Source: Typhlomys cinereus
Lineage: Eukaryota > Chordata > Mammalia > Rodentia > Platacanthomyidae
Direction: 5' to 3'
Length of the DNA: 64,000 bases
Assembly: GCA_023101885.1 (NCBI GenBank)
Contig: JALPQD010000044.1
Coordinates: 9,453,565 to 9,517,564 of the forward strand
Shown one piece after another: positions 12,787 to 25,470 of this stretch. How positions within the stretch are numbered: the stretch's first letter is position 1; every line of letters begins with the position of its first letter. A model generated the notes under the pieces. It worked only from the letters and a program-made list of their open reading frames with translations, ran no database searches and was not told the DNA's origin. Made by a program: the position numbers and the translations under genes.

Positions 12787-14840
12787 GAGTAATTTATTGT
12801 GTTATGAAAATTTTCACATTTGTATATAATTAAATCAAATTGATGAAGGTTCATGTATCCAGCAACCAGAACACTGTCAGTTTGAACATTGAGAAGATAT
12901 TTTATATAGGAAATACATATTCCATTAACTTAGCATCTTCTCTTATCTAAAAATCATCTATGATTCCTTGATGCATGGGCAATGAAGACAAATTAATTGT
13001 TATTACAATTTTAGATAACTTTAGATAATTATTTTAATCATGGAAACAGTTTATGGTTTTTATTTTTTTCCATTCTTTTATTTTTTAATGCTGCAAGTAT
13101 GAATATAGTGAATTCATAGTATTTTCAAATTTTACATTGCTCCCAAATCCCATCCCCCTTCCTTTTCTCCTTATACTCCTTCATTTCACCTGCCAAGTTC
13201 CCTCTATTTTCCAGTCTTTTCACAGACCACTGTGTTTCTTCTAGCTTTTCTTTGATGCCATATGCCTGACATGCTTCATGCTCTGGCAAGTATCAGATCT
13301 GTGGTTATACCATTGAGGAAAGCATCCTTCTTTTCATCCCCATGAACAGTAGTTCTCATCAGTCTCTCAGATAGACGTAGGACTTCGTGAGATGTTTCTG
13401 CTTTCATGGTGAGAAGTTGAGACAGATCCCATATAATTCTTGTGTAAATACATGTATATACCATGAGAATTTGTATATCACAACTTTGTCACGTCCATGT
13501 AATGCCTTCCCCGCCACTGCCTCACTTCAGACTCTTACAGTATTGATGCCCCCTCTTCCACAGTAATCCATGAGCCTTGAGGTTGGGGTATGTGAGACAT
13601 ATATGTCTTGTTTAGGGCCTAGATATAAGCACTTACTTCCTGCATGTTGGTGAGGTGTGCTTTTAGCAACAAACATTCTATTGTAGCAGAAGACATCTAG
13701 ATTGGGTGCACAATGCTTGCCCAATCGATGGTCTGTACAAAGTTTACATAGCTAAACTATATAAAAGCTATCTACTAGCTATCTACTTAGCTAGACCTAA
13801 TAATCTGTTCTTGTCCTGGGTCCTGTGTCTGTCATAATTTCTTGTTCTAATTTACAAACGGAACTTAAGTCTCATCAGAAAGTGCTGGTTGTCTCCATGA
13901 TATTCATGCACTACTACACTGGTGATCTCTCTCTTTAGTGCTGGCATTTCAGAGGTGACTTTATGTGGATTCTAAGTTTCTTATGCACGCAAGGAAAACA
14001 TTTTACCAGCTGAGCCCTCCTGCCCTTGTCATCTAAAAACATATGGCCTCATCCATGTGTCGCCACACATACTTGTAATTCTAGTTACTCTGGAGTACAT
14101 GAAATCAGGACCAGTCTGAGCAACTTCAGCATTTCCTAGGAGACATTTGAGATATATAGGCCATCCTTCAAAGGGATAATAGCATGGGGAGAGACTGGGA
14201 AATCATGTCTTATTTGTTATTCTACATTTCTTCATGTTAACACAAATAAATTCAAAATCAGAAGAAAAGATTGAGTAAATATTTGATGAGAATCTCCATA
14301 GAAGAATAAAATTATATAGTGATATATTCTGAATATTGAAAGAAACACTTATTTCAATAAAAGTGAACCATTGCTTCAATAATGGATGTACTGTGATTAT
14401 TGTAATCTTTGTAATTCATACATAAATATACAAGCTTAAAAGATCACAAAATGAAACTTTCTCCTTAAGGTCCATTCAAATATATATGCGTAGGGTTTTT
14501 TTAAAAAAAAAAAAACATTTTACTTGAGAAATGGAGGGAGATGGAAAATGAGAGAGGGAAAGAATGTGATTTTAAACATACCTTGGATCAAAGTTAATGG
14601 CAGTGAATAACCTTAAGAATTTTTTTTCTTCTTCCACCACACAGGCGTCTGAAAATCTGCTTGCCAGGCTTATCAACAGCTAAAATTCCCACTTTGTCAT
14701 GCCAGCTCCACATGTAATTTTCTTGAACTACTTAATTTTTGTGTGTTATTTAAAACATGTTTTTTTTCACTTGTATTTAAATGCAGTTAGTTACTTATCT
14801 TTTGACTTCAATATATTTAAATTTATAAAATGATACCTAA
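12787..14840. other. AT-rich DNA with old L1 3'-end-like and B1-like fragments
   Basis: No gene is recognised. About 13040-13740 is a pyrimidine-rich dispersed repeat that resembles 38130-38600; both contain the block TATGCCTGACATG followed by GCTCTGGCAAGT or GCTCTAGCAAGT. It is probably the minus-strand 3' part of an old L1 subfamily. About 14040-14160 resembles a very degraded B1 SINE. The remainder is unassigned AT-rich sequence. Confidence 0.45.
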
Positions 14841-14855
14841 TAAAATAGGAATGTC

Positions 14856-15139
14856 GGGGCTGGAGAGGTGGCTCAAGGGTTAAGCCTCTGCCTTGCAGGC
14901 GGAAGGTCCTGAGTTCGGATCCTAGACCCCACGTATAGACGCCAGGCGGAAGCGGGGGCGGCCTGCATTTCTGGTCCTGGTAGGGCGGAGCTTGCAAATC
15001 CTGGGGCAGAGTAAACAAGGAGGAAGTGGAGGAGTCCATGGTGGTTCCCGAATGCGTCCGTGGTTCTACACACACATAGACACACACACACGAACACACG
15101 AACACACGCATACACGCACAATTGAATAAATAAAAAAAT
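14856..15139 (+). mobile_element. tRNA-derived SINE (B2-superfamily/Dip-like), young copy
   Basis: Starts with GGGGCTGGAGAGGTGGCTCA and contains pol III promoter boxes: box A at about 14869-14880 and box B (GAGTTCGGATCC) at 14911-14922. The body is GC-rich and the end is a CA-rich stretch followed by AATAAATAAA. A perfect 15-bp target duplication flanks it (14841-14855 and 15140-15154), so the insertion is recent. The 5' end and AATAAA tail are B2-superfamily-like, but the middle differs from mouse B2. I suspect a dipodoid-type family. Confidence 0.85.
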
Positions 15140-15154
15140 TAAAATAGGAATGTC

Positions 15155-15590
15155 ATCAACATCAGAATAGAAGTGAAACTCAATAACAGAAACAGCATTA
15201 CACAATCTTTAAAGAAACATTGAGAAAGTAAGAAGAAGCACATGTGCAAGTAAATAGGAGGAGGAGTTTCTAACAATACCACAAACTAACAGTCAGACTC
15301 ATGGCATTTTAGGATCTAATTACATTAGAGCAACAATTATCAGGTTTAAATTTCTGGAAAAATTTCTACTGAAATTTATTTTTCCTGTCATGTTTCTTAC
15401 TGATTTATGAAATCTGTCCTCCCTCACTTGACCACAGATAATCATATATGAATAAAGCTATATGAACAGAATATGTACTGCTTGTCTTTTAAGAACTATG
15501 TAACCCCACTTTTAAAAAAACGCATCATCTTTCAAAAAGATGGCTTCATAGAATCTAATGTGGTCAGGCTTCTTCCTGATCATGTTTCAT
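15155..15590. other. AT-rich unassigned sequence
   Basis: No gene or recognisable repeat was seen in this stretch. Confidence 0.4.
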
Positions 15591-15850
15591 AAAAAAGGTC
15601 TTACTGTTAGTTTGTGGAGGACAATGGCAAAAGCCTATACTGTTTGGATCATGGGCCTTTGAGACATCTCTGACTAATAACTTATTAAAAAGTATTACAT
15701 ATCTGTTACTTATTGTCATTGTTTCAGTTGTCTCTGGGTTCTAGTGGAGCATCCCTGGGCAATTCTTTGTGCTGTGCCCTGTTTTCCTCTCTCTGTGTTC
15801 CTTTTCACATGGACTGTCCATTCTTGTTCCTTTTTTAAAGTAATTTTTTT

Positions 15851-16947
15851 TTTATTGAAAATTTAATTATACATTTTAAAAATTTTTTACCAGTTCCCTC
15901 CCTCCCCCCTCTTCCCCCTTCCCTTCCCCCAGTGCCTCCCCCCCAATTCCCAGATAGTCCTTTATTGTGTGTGCCTAACTCTCCACTGTGTCCTCCTCTC
16001 CGATGACATATAAGGACCCAGTGGCATTTCCATAAGCCCTTTCTCTTGTTCCCCTTAAGCATAAGATCACTACTATGGCTGTCAATCCCTTGCCTCCAGG
16101 GGTCTCGGTGCCCTTATCAGATGCTAGACTTTAGAGGGCAACAGTGCGCTGGACATTGCGCAGGGCATGCAAAGTTCCATTATGATTGCTTTGGCCCCAA
16201 CTATTGTTGAGAATCTTGCAAATCGTTGCTCCTCCCATCCTTTTGCTCTTACAATCTTACCGCCCCCTCTTCCGCAAATGTCCCTGAGCTCCAGGATGGG
16301 GAGAGATTAGGCTGTCCTAGTTCTATGTGATTGATATAGAGTCTCTGAAGTTCTGGATTGTGGTTTGTTGATTTTCTTTTGCAGTTTTGCTGCTCCTGCA
16401 ATTCCCTTCACTCCATTCTGCTGGGCACTGTATGTCACCCCTTGCAGACCTTCATGGAGGCCTATTTTCTCTGCTGTAACATGGTCTCCTCTCTCTTTGT
16501 TTCTGGTGTGGCCCTCCTAACCCATCTCTCTTGTTCATAATCCTTGCAATTACTGTGTTACATAGGTTTACTTTTGAGTGTCCCAATGTGGGCTGGGTGA
16601 GTTTGGTACTAGGAGCCACCTATTAGGGAGTACATACGGCGCTTAATTTTCTGGGTTTGGGATACTTCACTTAATATAATTCTTTCTAATGACATCCATT
16701 TCCCAGCAAATTCCAGTAATTCATCGTTTTGATGGCTGAGTAGTACTCCATTGTATAGATGTACCACAGTTTCCTTATCCACTCGTCAACTGTTGGACAT
16801 TTAGGTTGATTCCATGACTTTGCTATTGTAAACAGTGCTGCTATGAACATGGTCGAGCTTGTGCTATCGAGGCGAACCTTTGCTGCTTGGGGGGTTATTC
16901 CCAAAAGTGGGATAGCAGGGTCATATGGCATTTCAATCTTTAATTTC
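15851..16947 (-). mobile_element. 5'-truncated younger L1 nested in an older L1
   Basis: Contains a poly-A region, a 3' UTR and the ORF2 C-terminus (16686-16931, with MPYDPAIPLLGITP). It is bracketed by a 16-bp target duplication at 15835-15850 and 16948-16963. Variants such as GCAGGGCATGCAAAGT place it with the L1 at 7280-12766. The insertion is about 1.1 kb. Confidence 0.88.
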
Positions 16948-17831
16948 TTAAAGTAATTTTTTTACATTAATAACAGGAGATTCCTATCTGGTTGCATCCC
17001 ACAGTCTCAGTTGTTTTCTTTTAAACCTTCAGTCCTTCCTTCATCCCATCCTATCATCCTCCCTAAGTATTTTCTCTAAATTTTCCCTCTTTCACCATGC
17101 CAATCATTATATCCTATGTCTCCTCCTCTAAAATCTTTGTCCCAATCTTTCCTCCCACCCTCTAGTTCCTCCCACCCTCTAGTTCTGACTCTTACAGGGA
17201 TTCTAATCCTAATACTTTAGCCAAGAGTTCAGTGGCATATACATATAAGAGAGAACATGTAGCATTTGTTTCTGTGCCTGAGATTGCTTACTAAATATTA
17301 TATTTTCCACTGCCACAGCTAATTCCATAATATCATCCTTCCTTATGGCTAAATAGTATTCCGTTGTCCATATGTACCGCACTTTCATTACATTCTTCTG
17401 TTGATGTCCATGTTGATTGTTACCATTCTTTTGCTGTTGTAAAAAGAGCTGCAACGAACATGGATGAATAAGTATTTTTATAATAAGTCAAAGTTTCTTG
17501 GGTATATTCTCAGAATGATATAACTGAGTCATATAGTAACTACAATGCTAATCCATTTTAAACTTTGAGGAACTCCACACTTATCTCTGCAATGGCTGTA
17601 TTAGTTTACACTCCCAAAAGTAATGAAGTGTTCCTTTTTCTCTACTTCCTCATCAGCATTTGCTGCTTTTTTATTGTCGATCTTAGCCATTCTGACTGTG
17701 GTAAGGTGATATGCTGGGTAATTTTATTTTCATTTATCTGATCATGAAGAAATTGAGCATTTATAAAAAATTTGCTTGACATTAGGATTTGTTTTGTGAG
17801 AAATCCCTATTTAGTTCTTGAGCACAGTTTT

Positions 17832-18018
17832 TTTTTTTCCACTCACACAAACTTAATAGTTACCCGGGTTCCCTCTGTCCCTCCACTCCTCTCTTGATCC
17901 CTTTGCTCCCTCCCCCCTTTTTCCCTTCCTTTCCACCTCCACTCCCTTTCTACCACTGCCCCCTCCTCCTCATCCCTGAAGCATCCTTTAATATGCATTA
18001 ATGTAGGGTCTCTGATGT
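17832..18018 (-). mobile_element. Very short 5'-truncated L1 3' end
   Basis: A poly-T run is followed by the typical L1 terminal sequence (ACTCACACAAACTTAATAG, then a pyrimidine-rich tract). It sits inside the ORF2 C-terminus of the older L1. Flanking TTGAGCACAGTT and TTGAGCCCAGTT look like an imperfect target duplication. The boundaries are accurate to a few bases only. Confidence 0.65.
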
Positions 18019-19062
18019 TGAGCCCAGTTCTTAATTGGGCTCTGCTTTCTTGGTGTTTTGGTTTTTGTATTCTTTGTATACTCTGCAATTATTCCTTTGT
18101 CAGATTCATGGCAAGCAAAGATTTTCTCCCATTCTGTGGGTTTTCCTTTTACAAAATTAAAAGTTTGTTTTGCAGGAGAGGAGCTTTTTAATTTCATGAA
18201 ATATCACTTATTGATTATTGGTCTTAGTTCCTAGATATTTGGGATTATCTTTAGAAAATCTTTACCTAGACCTATCAATTCAGGTGTAATTCCTACTCTT
18301 CTAATAATTTCAGTTTCATGTTTAACGTTGAGGTCTTTGAACTATGGAGTTGATTATTGTGTAAGATAACAGTCAATTTTCATTCTTTTACATGTAAATG
18401 TGTAATTTTCCAAACACCACTTCTTGAAGATGTTGTCTTTTTTTACCAGTGTGGATGTTTGATAACTTCACCAAAAACCTAATTGCTGTATGTATGGGAG
18501 TTTTTATATGGGTCCTCATTTGTCATCAATGTTACCAGTTTTCGTGCCAGTACCATACTGTTTTTTATTATTGTTGTTCTGTAGTATAGTTTGAAAACTG
18601 GTGTAGTGATGCCTCTAGTAGTATTTTTATTGCTCGACATTGCTCTGCCTAATCAGTCTTGTGTCCTTCCATATGAATTTTGAGATAATTTTGGTGATTT
18701 GATGAGGATTACTTTTAATCTGTCTATTGCCTTGGTAGGATGGTCATTTTTGCAATGATAATCCTACCAATTGATGAGCATGAAAGTTTTTTCTATCTTC
18801 TAATAATCTCTTTAATTTCTTTCAACAATGCCTTGTAGTTCTTGGTTAATTTTATTCATAAATGTTTTATTTTCTTTCAGGTCATAGTGAATAAAATTAA
18901 GTCCCTCATTTATTTTTTTTTCTTGTCTTCTTTGTCTCTGGTATTCAAGAAGGCTATTGATTTTTATATTTTGATTTTGTTTCCTACCAGTTTACTGAAA
19001 GTGTTTATTAAGTAGTTTCTTGAATGAATCATGTGGATCTCTCAAGTAGAAAATGATATCAT

Positions 19063-19281
19063 CTGGAGAGATGACTCAAGGGTTAAGATTCTTGTCTTGC
19101 AAGCAGAAAGTCCTGTGTTTGGATCCCAGGTCCCACATAAAAGCATCAGGGGGAAAAAGGCAGCCTACACTTGGAAACCTGGTAGGTGGGGCCTGGAATA
19201 TCCCAGTGCAGAGCAAGAAGGAGATGAAGCAATCCAGGATGATTACTGAAGTCACAATTGGTCCTCCACAGGAACCCTCTG

Positions 19282-19332
<51 letters not shown>

Positions 19333-19350
19333 TAAATAATAAATAAATAC
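19063..19350 (+). mobile_element. tRNA-derived SINE, older copy, nested in L1 ORF2
   Basis: Same family as the copy at 14856 but more diverged. It has CTGGAGAGATGACTCAAGGG at the 5' end, a box B-like GTTTGGATCC, a long CA run (19284-19331) and an AATAAATAAATA tail. The flanks AAAATGATATCATCT and AAAATCATCATCT look like a decayed target duplication. It interrupts the reverse transcriptase region of the old L1. Confidence 0.75.
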
Positions 19351-20130
19351 TAAAATCATCATCTGCAAATAGGGATACTTTAACCTCGTCCTTTCCTATG
19401 TGTATCCCTTTTATCTCATTTTCTTGCCTTATTGCTTTGGCTAGGACTTCAAGCACAATATTGAACATGAGAGGTGAAAGTGGGCAACTTTTTCTCATTC
19501 CTGATCTATGTGGAAATGTTTCAAGTTTTTCCCCATTTATAATGAAGTGTGACTTAGGCTTGGTATATATAGCCTTAGTTCTATTGATATATCTCTTTCA
19601 TTTCTGTATTTCAGTATTTGGATGAAATTTTCTGTAGATATCTGTGAAGTACATTTCATTTATAGTTTCATTTAATTCCAATGTGTCTCTGTTTAACTTT
19701 CAAAGTGTTGACACAATGGTGTGAATAAGGTATTGAATTCTACACTTACTATGTTTGGGTTGCTTAGTTGTTTTGCTTTCTGTAGTATTCGCTTGAATTT
19801 GGGTGGTCCTCTGTTTGGTGCATATAAAGTATGTGTCCTGTGGACACATTCCCTCAAATTGGTAGTGGTATATCTTTTTTGTGTCTTATGGCTTGCTTTA
19901 GTTTGAAGTTTATTTTGTCTGACATTAAGATGCCAATTCCTGCTGGTTTCCTCTTTTCATTTGCTTGTAGTATTTTCGAACGTTGAAGTATGTATGTTAG
20001 AGGCAGAGGATTCATGGATCATGGTTGATCCAAGCTGTGTCTCTTGATTTGGGGATTGAGTACATTGAGAATTAAAGTTACTATTGAAAGGTATTCAATG
20101 GTTCCTGACATTTTCTTGATTTTTTTTTTG

Positions 20131-21665
20131 TCCTTCCCTTTTTAAAATATTTTATTTACTTATTAAATTTTCTCACATTTTATTTTTTAATCATAAAAGC
20201 TCAATAGATACCGCATCCTCTCCCTCCCCCACCTCTCCCCTCTCTTCCCCCATTGTACTCTCTCCCCTTACCCCTTTTCTTTCACCCCCTTCCCTCACTT
20301 CTTTCTCCCAGTGCTTCCACCTCCCACCATCCCATCACCTGGATCATCCCTTTAAAACCTCCCTGTGAGTCCTCCACCCTAGTGAGGGTTCAGAACTCAT
20401 TGGCATAGCCTGGAGCCCCTTCTTGGGCTCCCTATTAGCATGGGAACTCTATTATGTCTGTTTAATCTCTTGCCTCTAAGGATCCTATTGCCCGAAGCCT
20501 TCTCCCCTGTAATCCACGCTAGACTTTGGGGGGTCCTTGACATATTATCCATTATGCAGGTCAGGCAAAGTCCAATCCTGGCTGCTGCAGACCTAACTTG
20601 TTATCTTGCATATTGTTGGTCCTCCTCATCTTTAGGCTCTTACAGTCTTGCTGCCCCTTCTTCCTCAAGGTTCCCTGAGCTTTAGGAAAGGAAAAAATTT
20701 AGCTGGTTTGGTTCCAGGAGAATAATGTAGGGTCTTTGGTGTTCTGAATTATGGTTTGTTGTTGTTTTCAGTTTTTCTATTTCTGCGCTGCCCTTGGCTC
20801 ATCCTGACTGGTATCAAAAATCACCTCCTAACCAAAGATAAAAGACTGTTTAAACAAAGATCTTAATATAAGAGAAGAATCAAAGGTAGATGGAAGAATA
20901 GGAGTAGGATGCAGCAGTGGGGGTGGGAGGCTCAGTGTCCCATTTGCCAGATGGTTATCGTATATCTTCCAGTCCCTATATTCTCCCTGATTGATGAGAT
21001 CAAATCTGTTCGGTCCCAACTGACCAGGAAGGGAAGTGAGAGTGAGCTGCACCATGTGTCTCTCAACTTACATGCAATACATGACTGTGGCCTATTTTCT
21101 CTACTGAAGTATATCTCCTATTTCCCTTCATTTGAGGTCTGAGTTCGCCTTCCCTACTGTTTATAATCCTTTGCAATTATAGTGGCTGTTACAGAGATTT
21201 ACCTTTGACTATCTCATTAACTGAGGTTGCAACTAGGATCCACTTATTAGGGAATACATACTGTATCTAACTTTCTGTGTCCAGACTACTTCAAGCATTA
21301 TAATTTTTTCTAATTCTATCCATTTCCCAGCAAATTTCATTAATTCATCTTTTTTGATGGCTGAGTATTGTATAATTCCATTGTATAAATGTACCACATT
21401 TTTGATGACCATTCATCAACTGTTGGGCAATTGGATTGATTCCATGACTTTGCTGTTGTAAATAGTGCTGCAATGTGTCTCTGCAGTAAATTGCTACATT
21501 TTGGGGTATTATTCCAACAAGTGGTATAGGAGGGTCATATTGCATTTCAGTTCTTAACTTTTTTAGAAATCACCATACAGATCTCCAGAGTGGTTGTATA
21601 AGCCTGCATTCCCACATCAATGCATGAGAATTCCCTCCTCTCCACATCCATTCCAACATTCAGTG
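20131..21665 (-). mobile_element. 5'-truncated L1 3' end
   Basis: An A/T-rich tail is followed by the pyrimidine-rich 3' UTR start and a 3' UTR parallel to that of the other L1 copies. The ORF2 C-terminus lies at about 21250-21660; 21345-21545 on the minus strand reads MQYDPPIPLVGIIP. It ends abruptly near 21665. Its divergence is intermediate and no target duplication was identified. Confidence 0.75.
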
Positions 21666-23050
21666 TTATATTTTCCTAGTTGTCAGTCTCATTTGACAGT
21701 TCTTCAGATTATTTTCTGTGGTATTGGAATTGTTTTCATCAAGTCCTTTCCAATGCCCACATGATGAGTAGTACCCATGTTTTACTGTTTTTTGGTGTTT
21801 GGATCAATTTTGAAATTAAAATGGATACAGAATGGACAAACTGGATAAATGGATAAAATTGGACAAAATGGATTAATTAAAGTGGATACAAAAATGGATT
21901 TCTATTTTGGAATCTTGATAATTGATGGAATCACTCAAGTGATAGACAAAAATGCCACATGTACACAGATGGTTATGTATAGAAATGCATGTAGAAATGT
22001 ACTAGACAAATGGGTATGTAAATGAGTAATTTTATGTTACAGATTAACCCAGTGTGTTCAGAAGTGATTATATATATTTATTGGTATGTGAAGGATACTA
22101 TATATAGATAGGCAATAAATGAGAATATAAAATGGAGAATAATTAAAATGAGAGAGATTTCTTGGCAGAATATATGGCTAGGTAATTCAGAAGAGGCAAA
22201 TTTACCAGACTGCTAAAGCTGTAAAGGGACTTAGTAAGTGTGCCATACTGACTTATAGATTCCTGTGGGTATGTTAGTCAGTTATATTGAATGTTACAGA
22301 CACTAATATCTCAATGTTCTCATGACAGTATAAAGTTTAATAATTTGTTATTAACTGGAAAGGATTAGGAGCAGTCATATAATTGTCTTGTGAAGTAATT
22401 ACTTGGAGTTTTATGGTTGAAGGATTTTAGGAAGAATACTTAATTAGAAGGAAATGATGAATTTTGGTTTAGAAAAAATTCAAAAAATCCCTTTATATCA
22501 AATCCTGTTTTCAGTGAGGTATTATAATCATTGTACTTAAGCAAACTGTAGCTGTTTTTATATTAAGGATTATTGTACTTGTTTTTGAGCTAGGAATATG
22601 TGATCTTAAGATATTATTTGCTGATCACTCACTTATGTATGAACCAGAAACAATGTCAATGACAGCTCCATATTCTAAGGTGTCAAATGAGCAGCAAACT
22701 ATCATCATTCTTCTATCTGAAAGTTGTAACCTGTCTGGAAGGTTCCGCTACATTGCACCATGCCATTTATTATAAGTTGTTGGGATATACGCAAATGTCA
22801 GAGGACAGCTTTTGTGAAACCACTTCGCTCTCTTCACTCTGGATTCTGGGGAGGGAACTCAGGTTAGGCTTGCAGATCATGCAGATTGATGATACCTTTG
22901 ATTGTTTTTGTCACCCAGTGGCTTTTAAAGTACGCTCTGGCACTGTGTATGCTATCTAGCAGGGAGGAAGTTCCTAAACCAGTTCCAAGTGGCGTTTTCT
23001 TTTCCATGTCCTGTATTCCATGTGTGTTGCATCTTCAGTAATAAGACTTT
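21666..23050. other. AT-rich unassigned sequence
   Basis: No gene recognised. At 21820-21900 there is a short cluster of imperfect repeats of a GGATAAAATGGA-like motif. About 22790-22930 resembles an old dispersed rodent repeat similar to 27190-27350, but I cannot name it with confidence. Confidence 0.4.
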
Positions 23051-23985
23051 ACTCTCAGATTTTGGAAAGCAACAAAGAGAAATGGTAAAAGCCTATACTG
23101 TTTGGAAGGGGATAGAACTTTGAGACCTGCCTGACCAACAACTTATCTAAAAGTGTCACATACATGTTACTTCTAGCGTAGTGTTAATTGTCACTGCTTC
23201 TAAATGGACAATCTCGGGGCCTTTTTGTTGTTTGATGCTTTGTTTTCCTTTCTCTGAGCTTGTTTTCCTTTCTCTGAGCTCCTCTGCATAGCAATTGTCC
23301 ATTCTCATTCAAAATGTTTTTTGATATCTTAATAACATAGGAGGTTCCCATCTGTTTCCATCCCAAATCTTAGGGTTATTCTTTAAGTCCCTCAGATCTT
23401 CCTATATCCCACACTCTCTTTACTCCTACATATTTTCCCATTATTCCCTCCCTCACCCTACTTGCCATGGTATCCTGTATCTTCCCCTATAAAGGCTTCA
23501 CCCTAACTATTGTAAAAAGGACGATCCTAGTAAGGAAATATGCAGATTCAATGCAATCCCAATCAAAATCCCAATGCAATTCTTCATAGAATTGGAAAAC
23601 AACTCAACATTTATATAGAAGGACAAAAGACCCCAATTAGCCAGAGCAATATTGTACAATGAGAACATTGCTGCAATTATTACTATACCATATTTCAAAC
23701 TATACTACACAGCTGTAGTAATAAAAGCAGCATAGTTCTGATTTAAAAACAGATTCATCAACTGATGAATTAGAACAGACAACCCAGATATAAGCTCCCA
23801 CGCATACAACCAATTGATTTTTGATAAATGTGCTAAAGATACACACTGAAGACATCATCTTCAATAAGTAGTGTTGAGAAAATTGGATTTCTACAGGTAA
23901 AGGAATGAAAATTGACTGCTACCTCTCATTTTACACAAAATTCAGCTCCAGATGGATCAAAGACCTCCATGTTTAACCTGCAGTC
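23050..23985 (-). mobile_element. Twin-primed (5'-inverted) old L1
   Basis: The left part (about 23050-23508) is a minus-strand old-subfamily L1 3' end. It matches 15590-15834 plus 16964-17170 of the old L1. At about 23508 the orientation flips: 23510-23985 is plus-strand ORF2 sequence from the C-terminal third. This head-to-head structure is the classic result of twin priming during L1 integration. A 20-bp unit (TGTTTTCCTTTCTCTGAGCT) is tandemly duplicated at about 23241-23280 in the 3' UTR. Confidence 0.75.
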
Positions 23986-24312
23986 ACTTAGTGGGTCATA
24001 ATGAGTTTTAAATCAGCCTGGACGACATAGTGAGATGGCGTTGATACCAGCAAAAGGGAATGAAGGTTTTACTTGTTAGGAGTACGAAAATTGATAAATA
24101 AAGGAATCCATTCATAGACAGTTTTTTGCATGCATATGTTAGCTATGTGGCCAGTGGTTTTCCAGTAGCTTGATAAATGTAGTGATGAAAAATGGAAGAT
24201 ATGTAAAGTTGTTTATTAAAAAATAGATACTGTAAATTATATATTGAAGTTGAAGAAAAAGATGAACAGTTGGGAGATGAGGGTGCATATATTTCTTTAT
24301 TTAATGGTCTAT
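23986..24312. other. AT-rich sequence with a possible B1 remnant
   Basis: About 23985-24060 contains words such as CAGCCTGGACGACATAGTGAGA, typical of the right part of B1-type (7SL-derived) SINEs. The rest is unassigned. Confidence 0.4.
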
Positions 24313-24328
24313 TTAAGAGGTGCAGTGA

Positions 24329-24601
24329 GGGGCTGGAGAGGTGCCTCAGGGGTTAAGCCTCTGCCTTGCAGGTGGAAGATCTTGAGTTCGGATCCTAGAC
24401 CCCACGTATAGACGCCGGGCGGAAGCAGGGGCGCTTATGTTTCTGGTCCTGGTAGGGCGGAGCCTGTGAATCCCGGGGCAGAGTAAACAAGGAGGTGGAG
24501 GTGGTCCATGGTGGTTCCCAAATTTACCCATGGTTGTACACACACACATACACACACACACACACACACGCACACATGTACAATTGAATAAATAAAAAAA
24601 A
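24329..24601 (+). mobile_element. tRNA-derived SINE (B2-superfamily/Dip-like), young copy
   Basis: A full-length member of the same family as 14856-15139. It has GGGGCTGGAGAGGTGCCTCA at the 5' end, a GAGTTCGGATCC box B, a CA-rich region and an AATAAATAAA end. A target duplication is visible at 24313-24328 and 24602-24617 (TTAAGAGGTGCA shared, then two mismatches in four bases). Confidence 0.82.
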
Positions 24602-24617
24602 TTAAGAGGTGCAAAGA

Positions 24618-25470
24618 AAGTGCATACATGGAGACCATAGTACCCAGCTGGAGATCAGAGACCACCTTGGAAGTCATTTTTCTCCTTCCATCATTTGCAC
24701 TTCTGGGGGTCAAACTCAAATTGCTATATTTACAAGCAGGCACTTTACCTGTGGAGCTGTCTCACCAATCATGAATATGCTTTGGTTCTGATAGTATGTA
24801 AAAAAAAAAAAAAACCCACATTTTTAAAAACACTAGTGAGTTTACAAACTGATTTTTTCTAATCAGACTCAGTGTTTATTTTAATGAACACTGAGTCTCT
24901 GCAATCGTAGATTGGTCATGGATTCACTGTGATCCCCATGATGACCTTAAAATTCAATTTTCTTTTCTCATCTTCAGAAAGCTGGGATTACAGGTGTTCA
25001 GCTCAATATCCAACTTATGTGGTCTAGAGTTTTGTACAATCTAGACAAACCCTTTGTCAAGTAATCTTCATCCCTCCAATCCAAAATATGCTCTTCTGGA
25101 CTTTAGTTATTACATGCCAGGTATGATTGCTCATACCTATGGATACTGAGTGCTCATGAGTGTGAGGGAAGAGAATCACTGAAAATCACAAGATAGTGAG
25201 TTCCTGATCTTCCTGAGCCCAGATTGAGATTCTTTCTGAAAAGGAAAAATAATTATAAATACTTTAAGTAAAAATATAGCACTTACTTCATGAGCTTTTC
25301 AGAATAAATGATTAAGTAATCTTCCCTTTTGTGAATATCATAGTCATGATTCCTATTAATTTTTTCACGTTTTCCACAGTTTTCTCCTGAAGTATTCCTA
25401 GTTTAAGAAGTAATAATTTGGCTGGATATAATGGTACAGCTAGGGTTGACTACACTGTAAAATTTTCTCT
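24618..25470. other. AT-rich sequence with a degraded B1 SINE
   Basis: About 25114-25250 has the layout of a 7SL-derived B1 element (GCCAGGTATGATTGCTCATACCTAT, a central AGTGAGTTCCTGA, then a final AGATTGAGATTCTTTCTG). It is highly diverged. No gene is seen in the rest. Confidence 0.45.

Larger units (their letters stand above)
15590..20110 (-). mobile_element. Old L1 (Lx-like), interrupted by three younger insertions
   Basis: A minus-strand L1 of an older subfamily. The 3' UTR at about 15590-15834 matches 23050-23310, both containing AAAAGCCTATACTGTTTGGA. It resumes after a younger L1 at about 16964 and continues through a heavily decayed ORF2 to an ORF2 start near 20110. It is broken by a younger L1 (15851-16947), a short L1 3' stub (about 17832-18018) and a SINE (about 19063-19350). 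Around 19590-19620 the sequence jumps from the reverse transcriptase to the endonuclease region, so roughly 1 kb of ORF2 has been lost. Confidence 0.7.

Noticed and set aside
19076..19498. 140-codon minus-strand frame with a long Cys-Val run
   Set aside because: It is a fusion of L1 ORF2 reverse transcriptase residues with the CA repeat and body of a SINE inserted there, not a gene.
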